A stretch of DNA of 64,000 bases from Caulobacter sp. Root343. GTDB lineage: Bacteria > Pseudomonadota > Alphaproteobacteria > Caulobacterales > Caulobacteraceae. The notes beneath the pieces are model-generated. The model was not told where the DNA came from. It searched no databases and was given only the letters and a program-made list of their open reading frames with translations. A program made the translations under genes and the position numbers. Location: contig NZ_LMDF01000006.1 in NCBI RefSeq assembly GCF_001425745.1, forward strand, positions 254,404 through 318,403, read 5' to 3'. Below, piece after piece: positions 9,693 through 20,716 of the stretch (position 1 is its first letter; each line of letters begins with the position of its first letter).

Positions 9693-10664
9693 TGAGCCGC
9701 ACGGGTTCGCGCCCGCCTTCGACACGGCGTGGAATTCGATCAGCATCCCCAGGTCGCCTTGGGTCGGGGCCAGGAACGCCTCGCCCGACAGGCCGGCATA
9801 GCGGGTCAGCTTGCGCTCATAGCCGCGCTCGACCCAGCGCTGGGCGCGGCCGAGGTCGGCGGTGGCAAGACTGACGCCCAGGATGCGCGGGCCCAGGGCC
9901 AGCGTCTCCGCCGCCGCGCCCGGACCGTCAGGAGCCAGGGTCAGCAGGGCCGTCGGGCCGACCGGCACGCAATAGCCCTTGGCCCCCAGCGCCGGCAGGC
10001 TGACCGGGACCGCGCCGCCGTGGCCCATGCGCTCCAGAGCCTTGCGATCGGCCTCGGGATCGCTCGACACCAGCCAGATCGCCGACAGGCTCCGGGCGCT
10101 GTTGGGATGCTCGCGCGTCACCCGCCAGTCGTCCTTATTGGCCGGGTCGGCCTGGTCCGGCGCGTAGGCGGGGTTGTAGTCGATATAGAAGGTGTTGCTG
10201 GACAGCGGGGCCTTGTCGAAGGCGAACAGGCGCCAGCCGGGCTTGCTGCTGTCGGGGCCGGCGAACATCGGAGTGACCGGATAGCCCAGGCCCCTCAGCG
10301 AGGTCTGGACGGCGTCGACGTTCGACGAGCGGAAGCCGAAGGTGCGCGCGCCAGGCTGCTCCTTCAGGGCGATCCGGTCGTCCTTCATGCCCGGATCGTA
10401 GTCAGGATTGGCGCGGGTGACGCCCAGCAGCTCGATGAAGCTGGTGTCGGAAAAGCGGATATAGCGGTTGGCGACGCCGCCGGTGTCGCGGCCGGCGCGG
10501 ACCTGGAAGCCCAGCTTCACGGCCATGATCGAGGTCACCTCGTCGATGCCGCGCCCCCACAGCAGCACGTGGTCGAGCCGGGTCGTCGGCGCGACCGGCG
10601 CGGCGGTCGCCGGCGCCGCCGCCGACAGGGCCAGCATCAGGCCGATGGTCAGAAAGGATTTCAC
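9681..10664 (-). CDS. Secreted glyoxalase/VOC-superfamily protein
   Basis: 327 aa from GTG 10664 ([22 protein letters not shown]), chosen because it begins a clean signal peptide and follows GGGAGA. The mature part opens with [17 protein letters not shown], the first strand of a glyoxalase-like fold, followed by [15 protein letters not shown] and a second, weaker VOC-like half ending DLGMLIEFH. This looks like a periplasmic two-module VOC protein; the substrate is unknown. It is divergent from an XRE regulator and the twin palindromes between them suggest shared control. Confidence 0.7.
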   Translation of the reverse strand: MKSFLTIGLMLALSAAAPATAAPVAPTTRLDHVLLWGRGIDEVTSIMAVKLGFQVRAGRDTGGVANRYIRFSDTSFIELLGVTRANPDYDPGMKDDRIALKEQPGARTFGFRSSNVDAVQTSLRGLGYPVTPMFAGPDSSKPGWRLFAFDKAPLSSNTFYIDYNPAYAPDQADPANKDDWRVTREHPNSARSLSAIWLVSSDPEADRKALERMGHGGAVPVSLPALGAKGYCVPVGPTALLTLAPDGPGAAAETLALGPRILGVSLATADLGRAQRWVERGYERKLTRYAGLSGEAFLAPTQGDLGMLIEFHAVSKAGANPCGSSGK

Positions 10665-10727
10665 GCGTCGTCTCCCGCGGCCCGATCGCCGCGTCGGCAA
10701 GCTAGGGCGTGGCGGGAATGCGGATCA

Positions 10728-10766
10728 ATGACCTGGAGGTCATGGCGCGATGACCTTGGAGGTCAT
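10728..10766. promoter_or_regulatory. Twin palindromic operator between VOC gene and XRE regulator
   Basis: Two near-identical palindromes, ATGACCTGGAGGTCAT (10728-10743) and ATGACCTTGGAGGTCAT (10750-10766), have centres about 22 bp apart, two helical turns on the same DNA face. A following GACGTCGTGACGTC adds further symmetry. They lie 34 bp before the GTG of the XRE gene and 64 bp before the VOC start. The natural reading is a cooperative operator for the adjacent XRE protein. Confidence 0.7.
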
Positions 10767-10799
10767 TGACGTCGTGACGTCGTGGCTTAGCTTCGCGAG

Positions 10800-11603
10800 G
10801 TGCTCTCGACCCCGCATTTCGGCGCTCTGTTGCGCGGCTGGCGCGCCGCGCGCCGGATGAGTCAGATGGACCTGGCCACGGCCGCGGACGTCTCGTCGCG
10901 CCATTTCAGCTGCGTCGAGACCGGCAAGGCCCAGCCGGGCCGGGACGTGGTGATCCGCATCGCCGAGACGCTGGAGATCCCGCTTCGCGACCGCAACGCC
11001 CTGTTGATGGCGGCCGGCTACGCCCCGATCTATCCCGAGACCGCCCTGGCCACTTCGCATTTGACCGAGGTCCGCCGCGCGATCGACCTGCTGCTGGCCC
11101 AGCAGGAGCCGTTTCCCGCCAGCGTGCTGGACCGGCACTGGAACATCGTCCAGTCCAACAAGGGCTTCGACCGCATAGTCTCGCACGTGCTGGGCGGGCG
11201 CCCGTCGCGGCACGCCAACATGATCCGGCAGATCTTCGACCCGGAAGACGTGCGCCGCACGATCGTCAATTGGGACGAGATCGCCGGGGCGGTGATCGGC
11301 AACCTGCAGCACGCCCTGGCCGCCACGCCTGGCGACGAGGTCGGCCACGCCCTGGTCGCCGAAGTCCTCGCCTATCCCGGCGTGCCGACCCGCTGGCGCC
11401 AGCTGGACTTCGCGACCCCGCCGTCGCCGCTGCTGACCACCGTCATGCGCGATGGGGAAGGGGAGCTCTCGTTCTTCTCGACCATCACCACCTTCGCCAT
11501 GCCGCGCGACGTGACCCTGGAGGAACTGCGGATCGAGTGCTGCTTCCCGACCGACGCACGCACCCGCGAGGTCTTGGAGGGCTTGGCTCAACGCGCCCCG
11601 TAG
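10800..11603 (+). CDS. XRE-family regulator with MmyB-like ligand-binding domain
   Basis: 267 aa from GTG 10800. Residues about 8-65 are a Cro/CI-type helix-turn-helix (RRMSQMDLATAADVSSRHFSCVETGKAQP). The remainder matches the MmyB-like domain (ERNALLMAAGY-type pattern as DRNALLMAAGYAPIY; FPASVLDRHWNIVQSN; ELSFFSTITTF), a PAS-like pocket thought to bind small or fatty-acid ligands. A paralogue lies at 35805-36608. It probably controls itself and the divergent VOC gene through the twin palindromes. The 3' end overlaps the convergent TetR gene by 16 bases. Confidence 0.88.
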   Translation: MLSTPHFGALLRGWRAARRMSQMDLATAADVSSRHFSCVETGKAQPGRDVVIRIAETLEIPLRDRNALLMAAGYAPIYPETALATSHLTEVRRAIDLLLAQQEPFPASVLDRHWNIVQSNKGFDRIVSHVLGGRPSRHANMIRQIFDPEDVRRTIVNWDEIAGAVIGNLQHALAATPGDEVGHALVAEVLAYPGVPTRWRQLDFATPPSPLLTTVMRDGEGELSFFSTITTFAMPRDVTLEELRIECCFPTDARTREVLEGLAQRAP

Positions 11604-12208
11604 CGCGCCAGGAACGTCTCCACCGCGTCCTCGGCGATGACTTTCAGCGGCCGCCGAGGCTGGACCTCGTCGCCGGCCGAGAGGCCCAGGACCAGGGTCA
11701 CGTGGTCCAGCATGCCCATCAGCTGGCCGGCCGCCCACGAGGGCTTCTCGACCTTGAGCTCGCCGGTCTTGACCAGGTCGTTGATCACTGAGATCGCCGC
11801 CCCGCCCAGTTCGTCGCGGGCGCTCTGCAGGAAGTATTCGGCGACGTCCTCGAACCGGCGGCGCTCGGCCGTGACCATGCGGAACATAGCCCGGGTGTCG
11901 GGACGCGAGAAGAAGGTGGCGTAGGCGACAGCCAGGGCGGTCAGCCGCGTGCGGGCGTCGCCCTTGGTCCGTACGGCCTCGCGCACCGGGGCGGCGATGC
12001 CGCTGACCGTCTCCAGGACGATGGCCTTGAACAGGTCGGCCTTGCTGGGGAAGTAGGCGTACAGGGTCGCCGTCGAGACCCCCGCCACGCGCGCCACCAC
12101 CTCCATGCCGGCGTCGGCATAGCCCTGGCGCAAGAACAAATTCCTGGCCGAGCCGAGGATTTCCTCGCGCTTGTGCCCCGATCGCTTCAGACCCGCGCCG
12201 ACAAGCAT
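11588..12208 (-). CDS. TetR/AcrR-family transcriptional regulator
   Basis: 206 aa. The N-terminal TetR helix-turn-helix is clear at about residues 14-60 (REEILGSARNLFLRQGYADAGMEVVARVAGVSTATLYAYFPSK...LF). The helical C-terminal half carries FRMVTAERRRFEDVAEYF, a pattern of the AefR-like C-terminal domain group. Ligand and targets are unknown, since no obvious efflux or catabolic gene is adjacent on the same strand. It overlaps the XRE gene convergently. Confidence 0.88.
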   Translation of the reverse strand: MLVGAGLKRSGHKREEILGSARNLFLRQGYADAGMEVVARVAGVSTATLYAYFPSKADLFKAIVLETVSGIAAPVREAVRTKGDARTRLTALAVAYATFFSRPDTRAMFRMVTAERRRFEDVAEYFLQSARDELGGAAISVINDLVKTGELKVEKPSWAAGQLMGMLDHVTLVLGLSAGDEVQPRRPLKVIAEDAVETFLARYGAR

Positions 12209-12352
12209 GTGAGACTCGCACTGTTAGGCTTCGATGCAATCTAGCCGCGAAAATGGACCCTAAGCAAGGGTTGCGCGAGAGGACTCGTCTGTTGGTTTCG
12301 GCTATGCAGCCCCGGCGCCGATTTTCGCGCGGGCACTGATGGGATCGAAGGC

Positions 12353-13852
12353 GTGATCAAGGACGCGGAAGCCGCGCGCGAGCAGGAAGTGGCCGCCTGG
12401 TTCGAAGGCCGGGCGGAGAGCACGATCGAGACCTCGTGCGCTCGGGTGTTCCTGATCGGCGGCTCGGCCTTCAAGGTGAAGCGGCCGGTCGACTTCGGCT
12501 TCCTGGATTACTCGACGCTGGAGCTGCGCCGCTGGGCGCTGGAGCGCGAGCTGACCTTCAACCGCGCCGCCGCGCCGGACATCTATCGCGAGGTGCGCTG
12601 CCTGACCCGCATGACCGACGGCGGGCTCGAGCTCGACGGCGGCGGCGAGATCGTCGAATACCTGCTGGAGATGCGCCGCTTCGATCAGAACGGGGTTCTG
12701 GCCACCCAGCCCTGGGCGATCGACGACGCGCTGGAGGATTCGCTGGGCCGCACGGTGGCCCGCTTCCACGCCGGCTCGGCCCTGCGTCCGCAAGGCGGCG
12801 GGGTCTCGGCCCTGGGCTACACGATCCGCTCGAACGCCAACCTGCTGCGCGGCCTCTCCGGTCGCCTGGGCAAGCAGGCGGTCGAGCGCCTGGTGCACGA
12901 GACCGACATCGCCCTGGAGCGGCTCGCGCCCCTGCTGGACGGCCGCGCCAAGGACGGCTTCGCCCGCCACTGCCACGGCGACCTGCACCTGGGAAATATC
13001 CTGATCGAGAACGGCCAGCCGATCCTGTTCGACTGCATCGAGTTCAACGACACCCTGTCGGACATCGACGTGCAGTACGACCTGGCCTTCCTGCTGATGG
13101 ACCTGGATTTCCGCCGCCGCCGCGACGCGGCGGGCCGGGTGCTGAACGCCTATCTGGACGAGGCCGCCCGTACGTTCGGCGAAGGCCTGTGGACCGGCTT
13201 GGCCGCCTTGCCGCTGATGCTCAGCGTCCGCGCCGCCGTGCGCACCCACGTTTGGGCCTATACCGGCGACGACGAGGCCGCGCGGGCCTATCTGCAGACC
13301 GCCCTCGAGCACCTGGCGCCGCGTCCGGTCAGCTTGGTGGCGGCCGGCGGCCTGTCGGGCTCGGGCAAGTCGACCTTCTCGCGGGTCTGCGCCCCCGGCC
13401 TGGGCTCGGCCCCCGGCGCGGTGGTCCTGCGCACCGACGAGATCCGCAAGCGCCTGTGGGGCGTCCCCTCGCTGCAGCGCCTGCCGCGCGAGGCCTATAC
13501 GCCGGAGATGAGCACGCGGGTCTACGACCAGCTGTTCGGCGACGCGGCCCTGTGCCTGAAGGCCGGCCGCTCGGTGGTGCTGGACGCGGTGTTCCTCAAG
13601 CCCGAGGAGCGCGCCCGCGCCGAGGCGCTGGCCAGCAGCGTCGACGTCGCGTTCCAGGGCGTCTGGCTGGAGGCGCCGCCCGAGGTGCTGCGCGCCCGCG
13701 TCGCGGCCCGCGTCAACGACGCCTCGGACGCCGACGTGGCGGTGCTGGAAAGTCAGCTGGCCCGCGACACCGGCGAGATCGCCTGGCGCCGGGTCGACAC
13801 CGTCAGCGCCTTCGAGGACGAGGCCCGGGCCCTGGCGGAGGCGATGGGGTGA
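12353..13852 (+). CDS. Bifunctional aminoglycoside-phosphotransferase-like kinase / P-loop ATPase
   Basis: 499 aa from GTG 12353. The N-terminal ~310 residues are an APH-like kinase fold with FKVKRPVDFGFLDYSTLE and the catalytic loop HCHGDLHLGNILI, followed by IEFND in the metal-binding position. The C-terminal ~180 residues hold a P-loop kinase-like domain with Walker A GGLSGSGKST. This two-domain architecture is a conserved bacterial family often annotated as an AAA family ATPase; despite the name there is no evidence of antibiotic resistance. Upstream, CGCGAAAAT (12246) and ATTTTCGCG (12321) form a 9-bp inverted repeat of unknown meaning. Confidence 0.82.
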   Translation: MIKDAEAAREQEVAAWFEGRAESTIETSCARVFLIGGSAFKVKRPVDFGFLDYSTLELRRWALERELTFNRAAAPDIYREVRCLTRMTDGGLELDGGGEIVEYLLEMRRFDQNGVLATQPWAIDDALEDSLGRTVARFHAGSALRPQGGGVSALGYTIRSNANLLRGLSGRLGKQAVERLVHETDIALERLAPLLDGRAKDGFARHCHGDLHLGNILIENGQPILFDCIEFNDTLSDIDVQYDLAFLLMDLDFRRRRDAAGRVLNAYLDEAARTFGEGLWTGLAALPLMLSVRAAVRTHVWAYTGDDEAARAYLQTALEHLAPRPVSLVAAGGLSGSGKSTFSRVCAPGLGSAPGAVVLRTDEIRKRLWGVPSLQRLPREAYTPEMSTRVYDQLFGDAALCLKAGRSVVLDAVFLKPEERARAEALASSVDVAFQGVWLEAPPEVLRARVAARVNDASDADVAVLESQLARDTGEIAWRRVDTVSAFEDEARALAEAMG

Positions 13853-13858
13853 TTTTTT

Positions 13859-14022
13859 CCCTTCTCCCCTTGCGGGAGAAGGTGTCGGCGAAGCCGACGG
13901 ATGAGGGGTCGATAGTCCTGTCGGCTTGGCGCCCGGGATCGACCGCCATCGCGGCGGAACTCGCCTTCGACCCCTCACCCGACCGCCTCCGGCGGCCACC
14001 CTCTCCCGCAGGGGAAGAGGGA
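13859..14022. repeat. Interspersed palindromic repeat, family B, copy 1
   Basis: About 164 bp between the convergent kinase/ATPase and histidine-kinase genes. It starts CCCTTCTCCCCTTGCGGGAG and ends with CTCTCCCGCAGGGGAAGAGG, with the signature ends GATGAGGGGTCGA and TCGACCCCTCACCC forming the stem. Two more copies are at 28541-28702 and 44151-44283. It could act as a bidirectional terminator here. Confidence 0.85.
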
Positions 14023-14025
14023 TAA

Positions 14026-15783
14026 TCAAGCCGCCTGCAGACCCTCGTCCGGCGGATCCGGATTCACCGCGCGGATGATGGCCGTGATCAGGTCCATGGG
14101 CTTGACCGGCTTGCCCAGGTGGTCGTCAAAGCCCAGCCCCAGGAACCGCTCGCGGTCGCCGGCCATGGCCGAGGCGGTCAGGGCGATGACCGGCAGGCCG
14201 GGATCGCCCGCGCGGCCGGCGCGGATGGCTTCCAGGGCGGTGATGCCGTCCATCACCGGCATGTTGATGTCCATCAGCACGCAATCGTAGTGCTCCTGCG
14301 ACATGGCCTCGAGAGCCTCCTGGCCGTTCTCGACCACGGTCAGGGCCACGCCGGCGGGCTCCAGCATGGTGCGCACCACCAGCTGGTTGACGGCGTTGTC
14401 CTCGGCCATCAGCACGTGGATCTGACCGAGCGCCTCGTCGTCGACCTGCGGCTCCGGCTCGGGCGCGATCGGCGCCAGCGCCAAGGGCGCGCGGATGCTC
14501 AGCACGAAACAGGCGCCGACGGCGCTGGGGGTCAGCACCAGGTCACCGCCCAGCTGGCGGGCCACGGCGCGCGAGATGGCCAGGCCCAGCCCGGCGCCGC
14601 CATAGCCGCGCGAGATCGTCTCGTCGGCCTGGGTGAAGCTGTCGAACACCCGGTCGATCGCCTCGACCGGCACGCCGGGACCGGTGTCGGAAACGGCGAA
14701 GCGGATCAGGCGCCCGCCGTCCGCCGGCTCGGCGCTGACCGAGACGCCGACCTGGCCCCGCGCCGTGAACTTGACCGCGTTGGAGACGAGGTTGGTCAGC
14801 ACCTGGCGAATGCGCAGCGGGTCGGCCGCGATGCAGGCGGGGACCTCGTCGCCAAAGCGGACGACCAGCGACAGGCCCTTGGCCTCGGCCGCCGCGCGCC
14901 AGGCGTCGACCACGTCGGCGACGACGACGCGCGGATCGACTGGCTCCGGCGTCAGCTCGACCTTGCCGGCCTCGACCCGCGAGAGGTCCAGCACGTCGTT
15001 GAGCAGCCGCATCAGGCTGTCGCCCGACTTGATCATCAGCTCCACCTGCTGGCGCTGCCCCGGCGCGAGGTCCGAGCGCTCCAGCGCGTGGGCCATGCCC
15101 AGCAGGCCGTTCATCGGCGTGCGCAGTTCGTGACCGGCGACGGCGACGAAGGTCGACTTGGCGCGGGCGGCGGCCAGGGCGCGTTCGCGCTCGTCGCGCA
15201 GACCCCGGGTCAGCTCGTCCATCCGCTGGGCCGCGGCGCGGTTGCGCAGGGCCACATTGACGGTAACGGCGATCAGCAGCACCAGCGACCAGCGCGTGGC
15301 CTGGGTCACCGGGTCGGACCCGGCCAGGAAGAAGAACGGAAAGACGATCAGGCACAGCACCGGGGCCAGGCCGCTGAGGATCAGCAGGGCCAAGGGCTGG
15401 TGCCGATACTGTTGGGTGAAGATCAGCTGGCCGCACCAGATGGCCACCGCCGCGATCTTCAGCTTGTCGGAACCTTGCATCCACAGCAGCGTGGCCAGCA
15501 CCGCCCAGCTCCCGTTGACGGGAATGGCGGCCAGCATGAACGCCGCGCGCTCGTGGCGCTTGCCCGGGCGGCCGCGCCCGAAGGTCCGCGTCGCCAGGAA
15601 CGCCAGGCCCTCGGCGGCGAGGAAGCTGGCCAGCCAGGCCAGGGCGATCCGGTAGCCCAGCCCCAGGCCGATCACGCCGGCGCCGAGGCAGCCGGAGACG
15701 ATGCGCGAGGGCCCCAGCCGCCGGATGTCGGCCGCGACCTCGTCCAGCCGCTCGTCGGCCAGTGTCTCCGCCAGCCAGCTCAA
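14026..15783 (-). CDS. Membrane-bound hybrid sensor histidine kinase / response regulator
   Basis: 585 aa if started at TTG 15783, which has AGGAGA upstream; the frame is open to 15843. The N-terminus has about six membrane helices (to residue ~175). A HisKA domain with the phospho-accepting His in AVAGHELRTPMNG follows, then a HATPase domain with N box LVSNAVKFT, and G boxes DTGPGVP and GGAGLGLAIS. It ends in a receiver with DCVLMDINMPVMDG. No output regulator is adjacent, so the phosphoryl group presumably leaves through a histidine phosphotransferase. The paralogous kinase at 28705-30513 shares the architecture. Signal unknown. Confidence 0.9.
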   Translation of the reverse strand: MSWLAETLADERLDEVAADIRRLGPSRIVSGCLGAGVIGLGLGYRIALAWLASFLAAEGLAFLATRTFGRGRPGKRHERAAFMLAAIPVNGSWAVLATLLWMQGSDKLKIAAVAIWCGQLIFTQQYRHQPLALLILSGLAPVLCLIVFPFFFLAGSDPVTQATRWSLVLLIAVTVNVALRNRAAAQRMDELTRGLRDERERALAAARAKSTFVAVAGHELRTPMNGLLGMAHALERSDLAPGQRQQVELMIKSGDSLMRLLNDVLDLSRVEAGKVELTPEPVDPRVVVADVVDAWRAAAEAKGLSLVVRFGDEVPACIAADPLRIRQVLTNLVSNAVKFTARGQVGVSVSAEPADGGRLIRFAVSDTGPGVPVEAIDRVFDSFTQADETISRGYGGAGLGLAISRAVARQLGGDLVLTPSAVGACFVLSIRAPLALAPIAPEPEPQVDDEALGQIHVLMAEDNAVNQLVVRTMLEPAGVALTVVENGQEALEAMSQEHYDCVLMDINMPVMDGITALEAIRAGRAGDPGLPVIALTASAMAGDRERFLGLGFDDHLGKPVKPMDLITAIIRAVNPDPPDEGLQAA

Positions 15784-15798
15784 GAGGCGTCTCCTAGC

Positions 15799-15817
15799 GG
15801 GCGAACCGTGTTCGCCC
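15799..15817 (-). promoter_or_regulatory. Hairpin immediately upstream of histidine-kinase ribosome-binding site
   Basis: In the mRNA of the kinase gene, GGGCGAA-CACGG-TTCGCCC forms a 7-bp perfect stem-loop. It ends only a few bases before AGGAGA and the TTG start at 15783. It could modulate initiation, but may simply be a fortuitous hairpin. Confidence 0.4.
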
Positions 15818-15906
15818 AGACGATGACTATCCCGCGATCGCAACCAAGAGTCTCTGAAGGCGACCTGCGACCGATTAACGCGGATCGTCGGCTAGTCGAC
15901 CAACGC

Positions 15907-15966
15907 GTTCGCGCCTGGTCTGTTCGCGTCCTCTCTGTTCGCGCCCCCTCTGTTCGCGCCTGGAGG
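15907..15966. repeat. Four-copy 15-bp tandem repeat in divergent promoter region
   Basis: Four consecutive 15-base units begin at 15907, 15922, 15937 and 15952, each starting GTTCGCG and ending in a C/T- or G-rich octamer (CCTGGTCT, TCCTCTCT, CCCCCTCT, CCTGGAGG). It lies between the histidine kinase start (15783) and the acyl-CoA ligase start (16055). It is not part of either gene. Confidence 0.85.
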
Positions 15967-16054
15967 GCTGCGCGTTGCGCGCCGCGCCGCACACCGATAG
16001 CCTCGCCTGAACAACGATAAGCCATAACGATAAGCGACCGAGAGAGCGGGTTCG

Positions 16055-19018
<2,964 letters not shown>

Positions 19019-19032
19019 GTCTCAATAGATCC

Positions 19033-19160
19033 GATCTCCCCGGCGAAAGCCGGGGCCCAGATCTCGAAGCGCTGGAGATGATTGGATCGGCGTTACGTTT
19101 CTAGAGCCCACCCCAGCGCTCTTCCATCGGGGTCCCGGCTTTCGCCAGGAAGGTCGGAGT
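19033..19160. repeat. Interspersed repeat, family D, copy 1
   Basis: About 128 bp between the convergent ligase-DUF1499 and MBL genes. It begins ATCTCCCCGGCGAAAGCCGGGG and ends with GTCCCGGCTTTCGCCAGGAA followed by GGTCGGAG; the two ends are roughly inverted. A related copy is at 59941-60074. No coding content. Confidence 0.75.
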
Positions 19161-19169
19161 AAGAGGCCC

Positions 19170-20063
19170 TCAAGCCAGCCCGTACGCCGTATCGATCCCC
19201 GGCTCCCCGGCCGCCACGACCCGCCCTTCCCGAACCAGCTGGATCATGTGGGCCAGCACGGAGTGGGCGGCGGCCGGGTGCAGGCGGGGGTCCACGGCGG
19301 CGTAGAGGCTGGGCACCATGGCCTTGATGGTCGTGAAGCCCGCGCCCAGGGCCGCCAGGATCTGGGCCTCGCGGGCCCGGCGGTGGGCGACATAGGCGTC
19401 GACGAACGGCGCGACCTCGCGCACCGGCGCGCCGTGGGTCGGCCACAGGGTGTCGAAGGCCCGCCCCCGCACCTTCTCCAGGCTGGCGAAATAGTCGGCC
19501 ATGTCGCCGTCGGGCGGCGTGATCACCGTGGTCGACCAGCCCATGATGTGGTCGCCACTGAACAGGGCGTTTTCTTCCCTCAGCGCGAAGCAGACATGGT
19601 TCGAGGTGTGGCCGGGCGTGGTCACCGTCTCCAGCGTCCAGCCAGGACCGGACAGCACGTCCCCGTCGGCGAGCTCGACGTCGGGCCGAAAGCGGCCGTC
19701 GGCGCCTTCCTCGAGGCCGGGCGCGGCGGCTTCGCCGTGATCGACCGGCGCGGGCCGGCCGTAGACCTTGGCGCCGAACGCTTCGGCCAGCGGATGGGCG
19801 AGGGGAGAGTGGTCCAGGTGATGGTGGGTGACCAGCACGTGGGTCACCCGCTCGCCGGCCAGGGCGGTCTTGAGGGCCTCGAAATGCTCGGCCTGGTCCG
19901 GGCCTGGGTCGATCACCGCCACCTCGCTCCGGCCGACGATATAGACGCCGGTGCCGGTGTAGGTGAACGGGCCGGGATTGCGGGCGATCACCCGCCGGAT
20001 CAGCGGCGAGACCTGGTCGCAGCGGCCGTATTCGAACTCCAGCTCGCGGACGAAGGGGATCAT
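19170..20063 (-). CDS. MBL-fold metallo-hydrolase (LACTB2-like)
   Basis: 297 aa. The metallo-beta-lactamase zinc motif is intact: VTHHHLDHSPL (HxHxDH), then TTPGHTSNH, FSGDHIMGW and a late PTHGAPV. The C-terminal ~70 residues form a winged-helix-like extension (REAQILAAL...TTIKAMVPSLY), as in LACTB2/glyoxalase-II-like hydrolases. Related eukaryotic proteins are nucleases, but the bacterial substrate is unknown. It is transcribed alone, divergent from the small lipoprotein gene. Confidence 0.85.
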   Translation of the reverse strand: MIPFVRELEFEYGRCDQVSPLIRRVIARNPGPFTYTGTGVYIVGRSEVAVIDPGPDQAEHFEALKTALAGERVTHVLVTHHHLDHSPLAHPLAEAFGAKVYGRPAPVDHGEAAAPGLEEGADGRFRPDVELADGDVLSGPGWTLETVTTPGHTSNHVCFALREENALFSGDHIMGWSTTVITPPDGDMADYFASLEKVRGRAFDTLWPTHGAPVREVAPFVDAYVAHRRAREAQILAALGAGFTTIKAMVPSLYAAVDPRLHPAAAHSVLAHMIQLVREGRVVAAGEPGIDTAYGLA

Positions 20064-20161
20064 CGGAACGCTCCTTCTCCAAGGGTTGGCCCAAAAGGGC
20101 GGCCAGATCGCCGGCGCCGGTCTTGCGCTGGAGCCCTCCAGTAACCCTGGAAGGACTGGCC

Positions 20162-20308
20162 ATGACGGCGGACGCGGCGATTTTTGTCTCGAAACGGCTC
20201 CAGCGCGCGGCCTTCGCCATCCTGTGTATCATTCTGGCCCAGTTCGCCCTGGCCAGCTGCCAGCCCGAACCGACGCCGATGGCGGCCCGCGAGTCGACCG
20301 CCTTCTAA
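20162..20308 (+). CDS. Small putative lipoprotein (48 aa)
   Basis: 48 aa from ATG 20162, preceded by GGAAGGA. A basic N-terminus (SKRLQR) is followed by a hydrophobic helix and the lipobox LASC, so Cys33 would be acylated. Only about 15 residues follow (QPEPTPMAARESTAF). The residues upstream of MTADAA in the longer frame are unlikely to be coding. The function is unknown. It faces the convergent DUF442 gene three bases away. Confidence 0.55.
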   Translation: MTADAAIFVSKRLQRAAFAILCIILAQFALASCQPEPTPMAARESTAF

Positions 20309-20311
20309 GAC

Positions 20312-20716
20312 CTAAGGGAGCACCCCCGACAGGTCGTAGCCCGCTTCACGGCCCTGGTTGACCAGGGTCTCGCGATCCTCGCCCGCCAGCGCCTGGCCGA
20401 TCGACCAGGTGACGATCGAGCGCGTACCCGAGCGGCAGAAGGCCAGGACCGGTCCGTTCGCGGCCTCGACCGCCGCGCGCACCGCGTCGACCTGCGCCTG
20501 GGTCGGCCCGCCGCGCACCGGCACGTGCAGATAATCCAGGCCCGCCGCCCGCGCCGCCGCCTCGATCGCCGCGCCGGACGGCTGGCTGGGGTCCTCGCCA
20601 TCGGGGCGGTTGTTGATCACCAGCGCGAATCCCTCAGCCGCGGCCCGGGCCATGTCGGCTTCGGTGACCTGCGGGCTGACGGAGAGAGAGTCGGTGACGC
20701 GTCGGAAATCGCTCAT
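20312..20716 (-). CDS. DUF442 / TIGR01244-family phosphatase-like protein
   Basis: 134 aa. It has the rhodanese/dual-specificity-phosphatase-like P-loop FCRSGTRS (CxxxxxR) at about residues 93-100, an N-terminal LSVSPQVTEADMARAAAEGF and NNRPDGEDPSQPSG, all typical of the DUF442 family (beta-lactamase-hydrolase-like N-domain). In other bacteria this domain is fused to or encoded next to sulfur dioxygenases (Blh). Here it stands alone near an MBL hydrolase that is separated by the lipoprotein gene. The reaction is not established. Confidence 0.8.
   Translation of the reverse strand: MSDFRRVTDSLSVSPQVTEADMARAAAEGFALVINNRPDGEDPSQPSGAAIEAAARAAGLDYLHVPVRGGPTQAQVDAVRAAVEAANGPVLAFCRSGTRSIVTWSIGQALAGEDRETLVNQGREAGYDLSGVLP

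Noticed and set aside
12353..13852. Reading the APH-like kinase as an aminoglycoside resistance gene
   Set aside because: The fused P-loop domain and the housekeeping-type context match a conserved non-resistance family. There is no mobile element.
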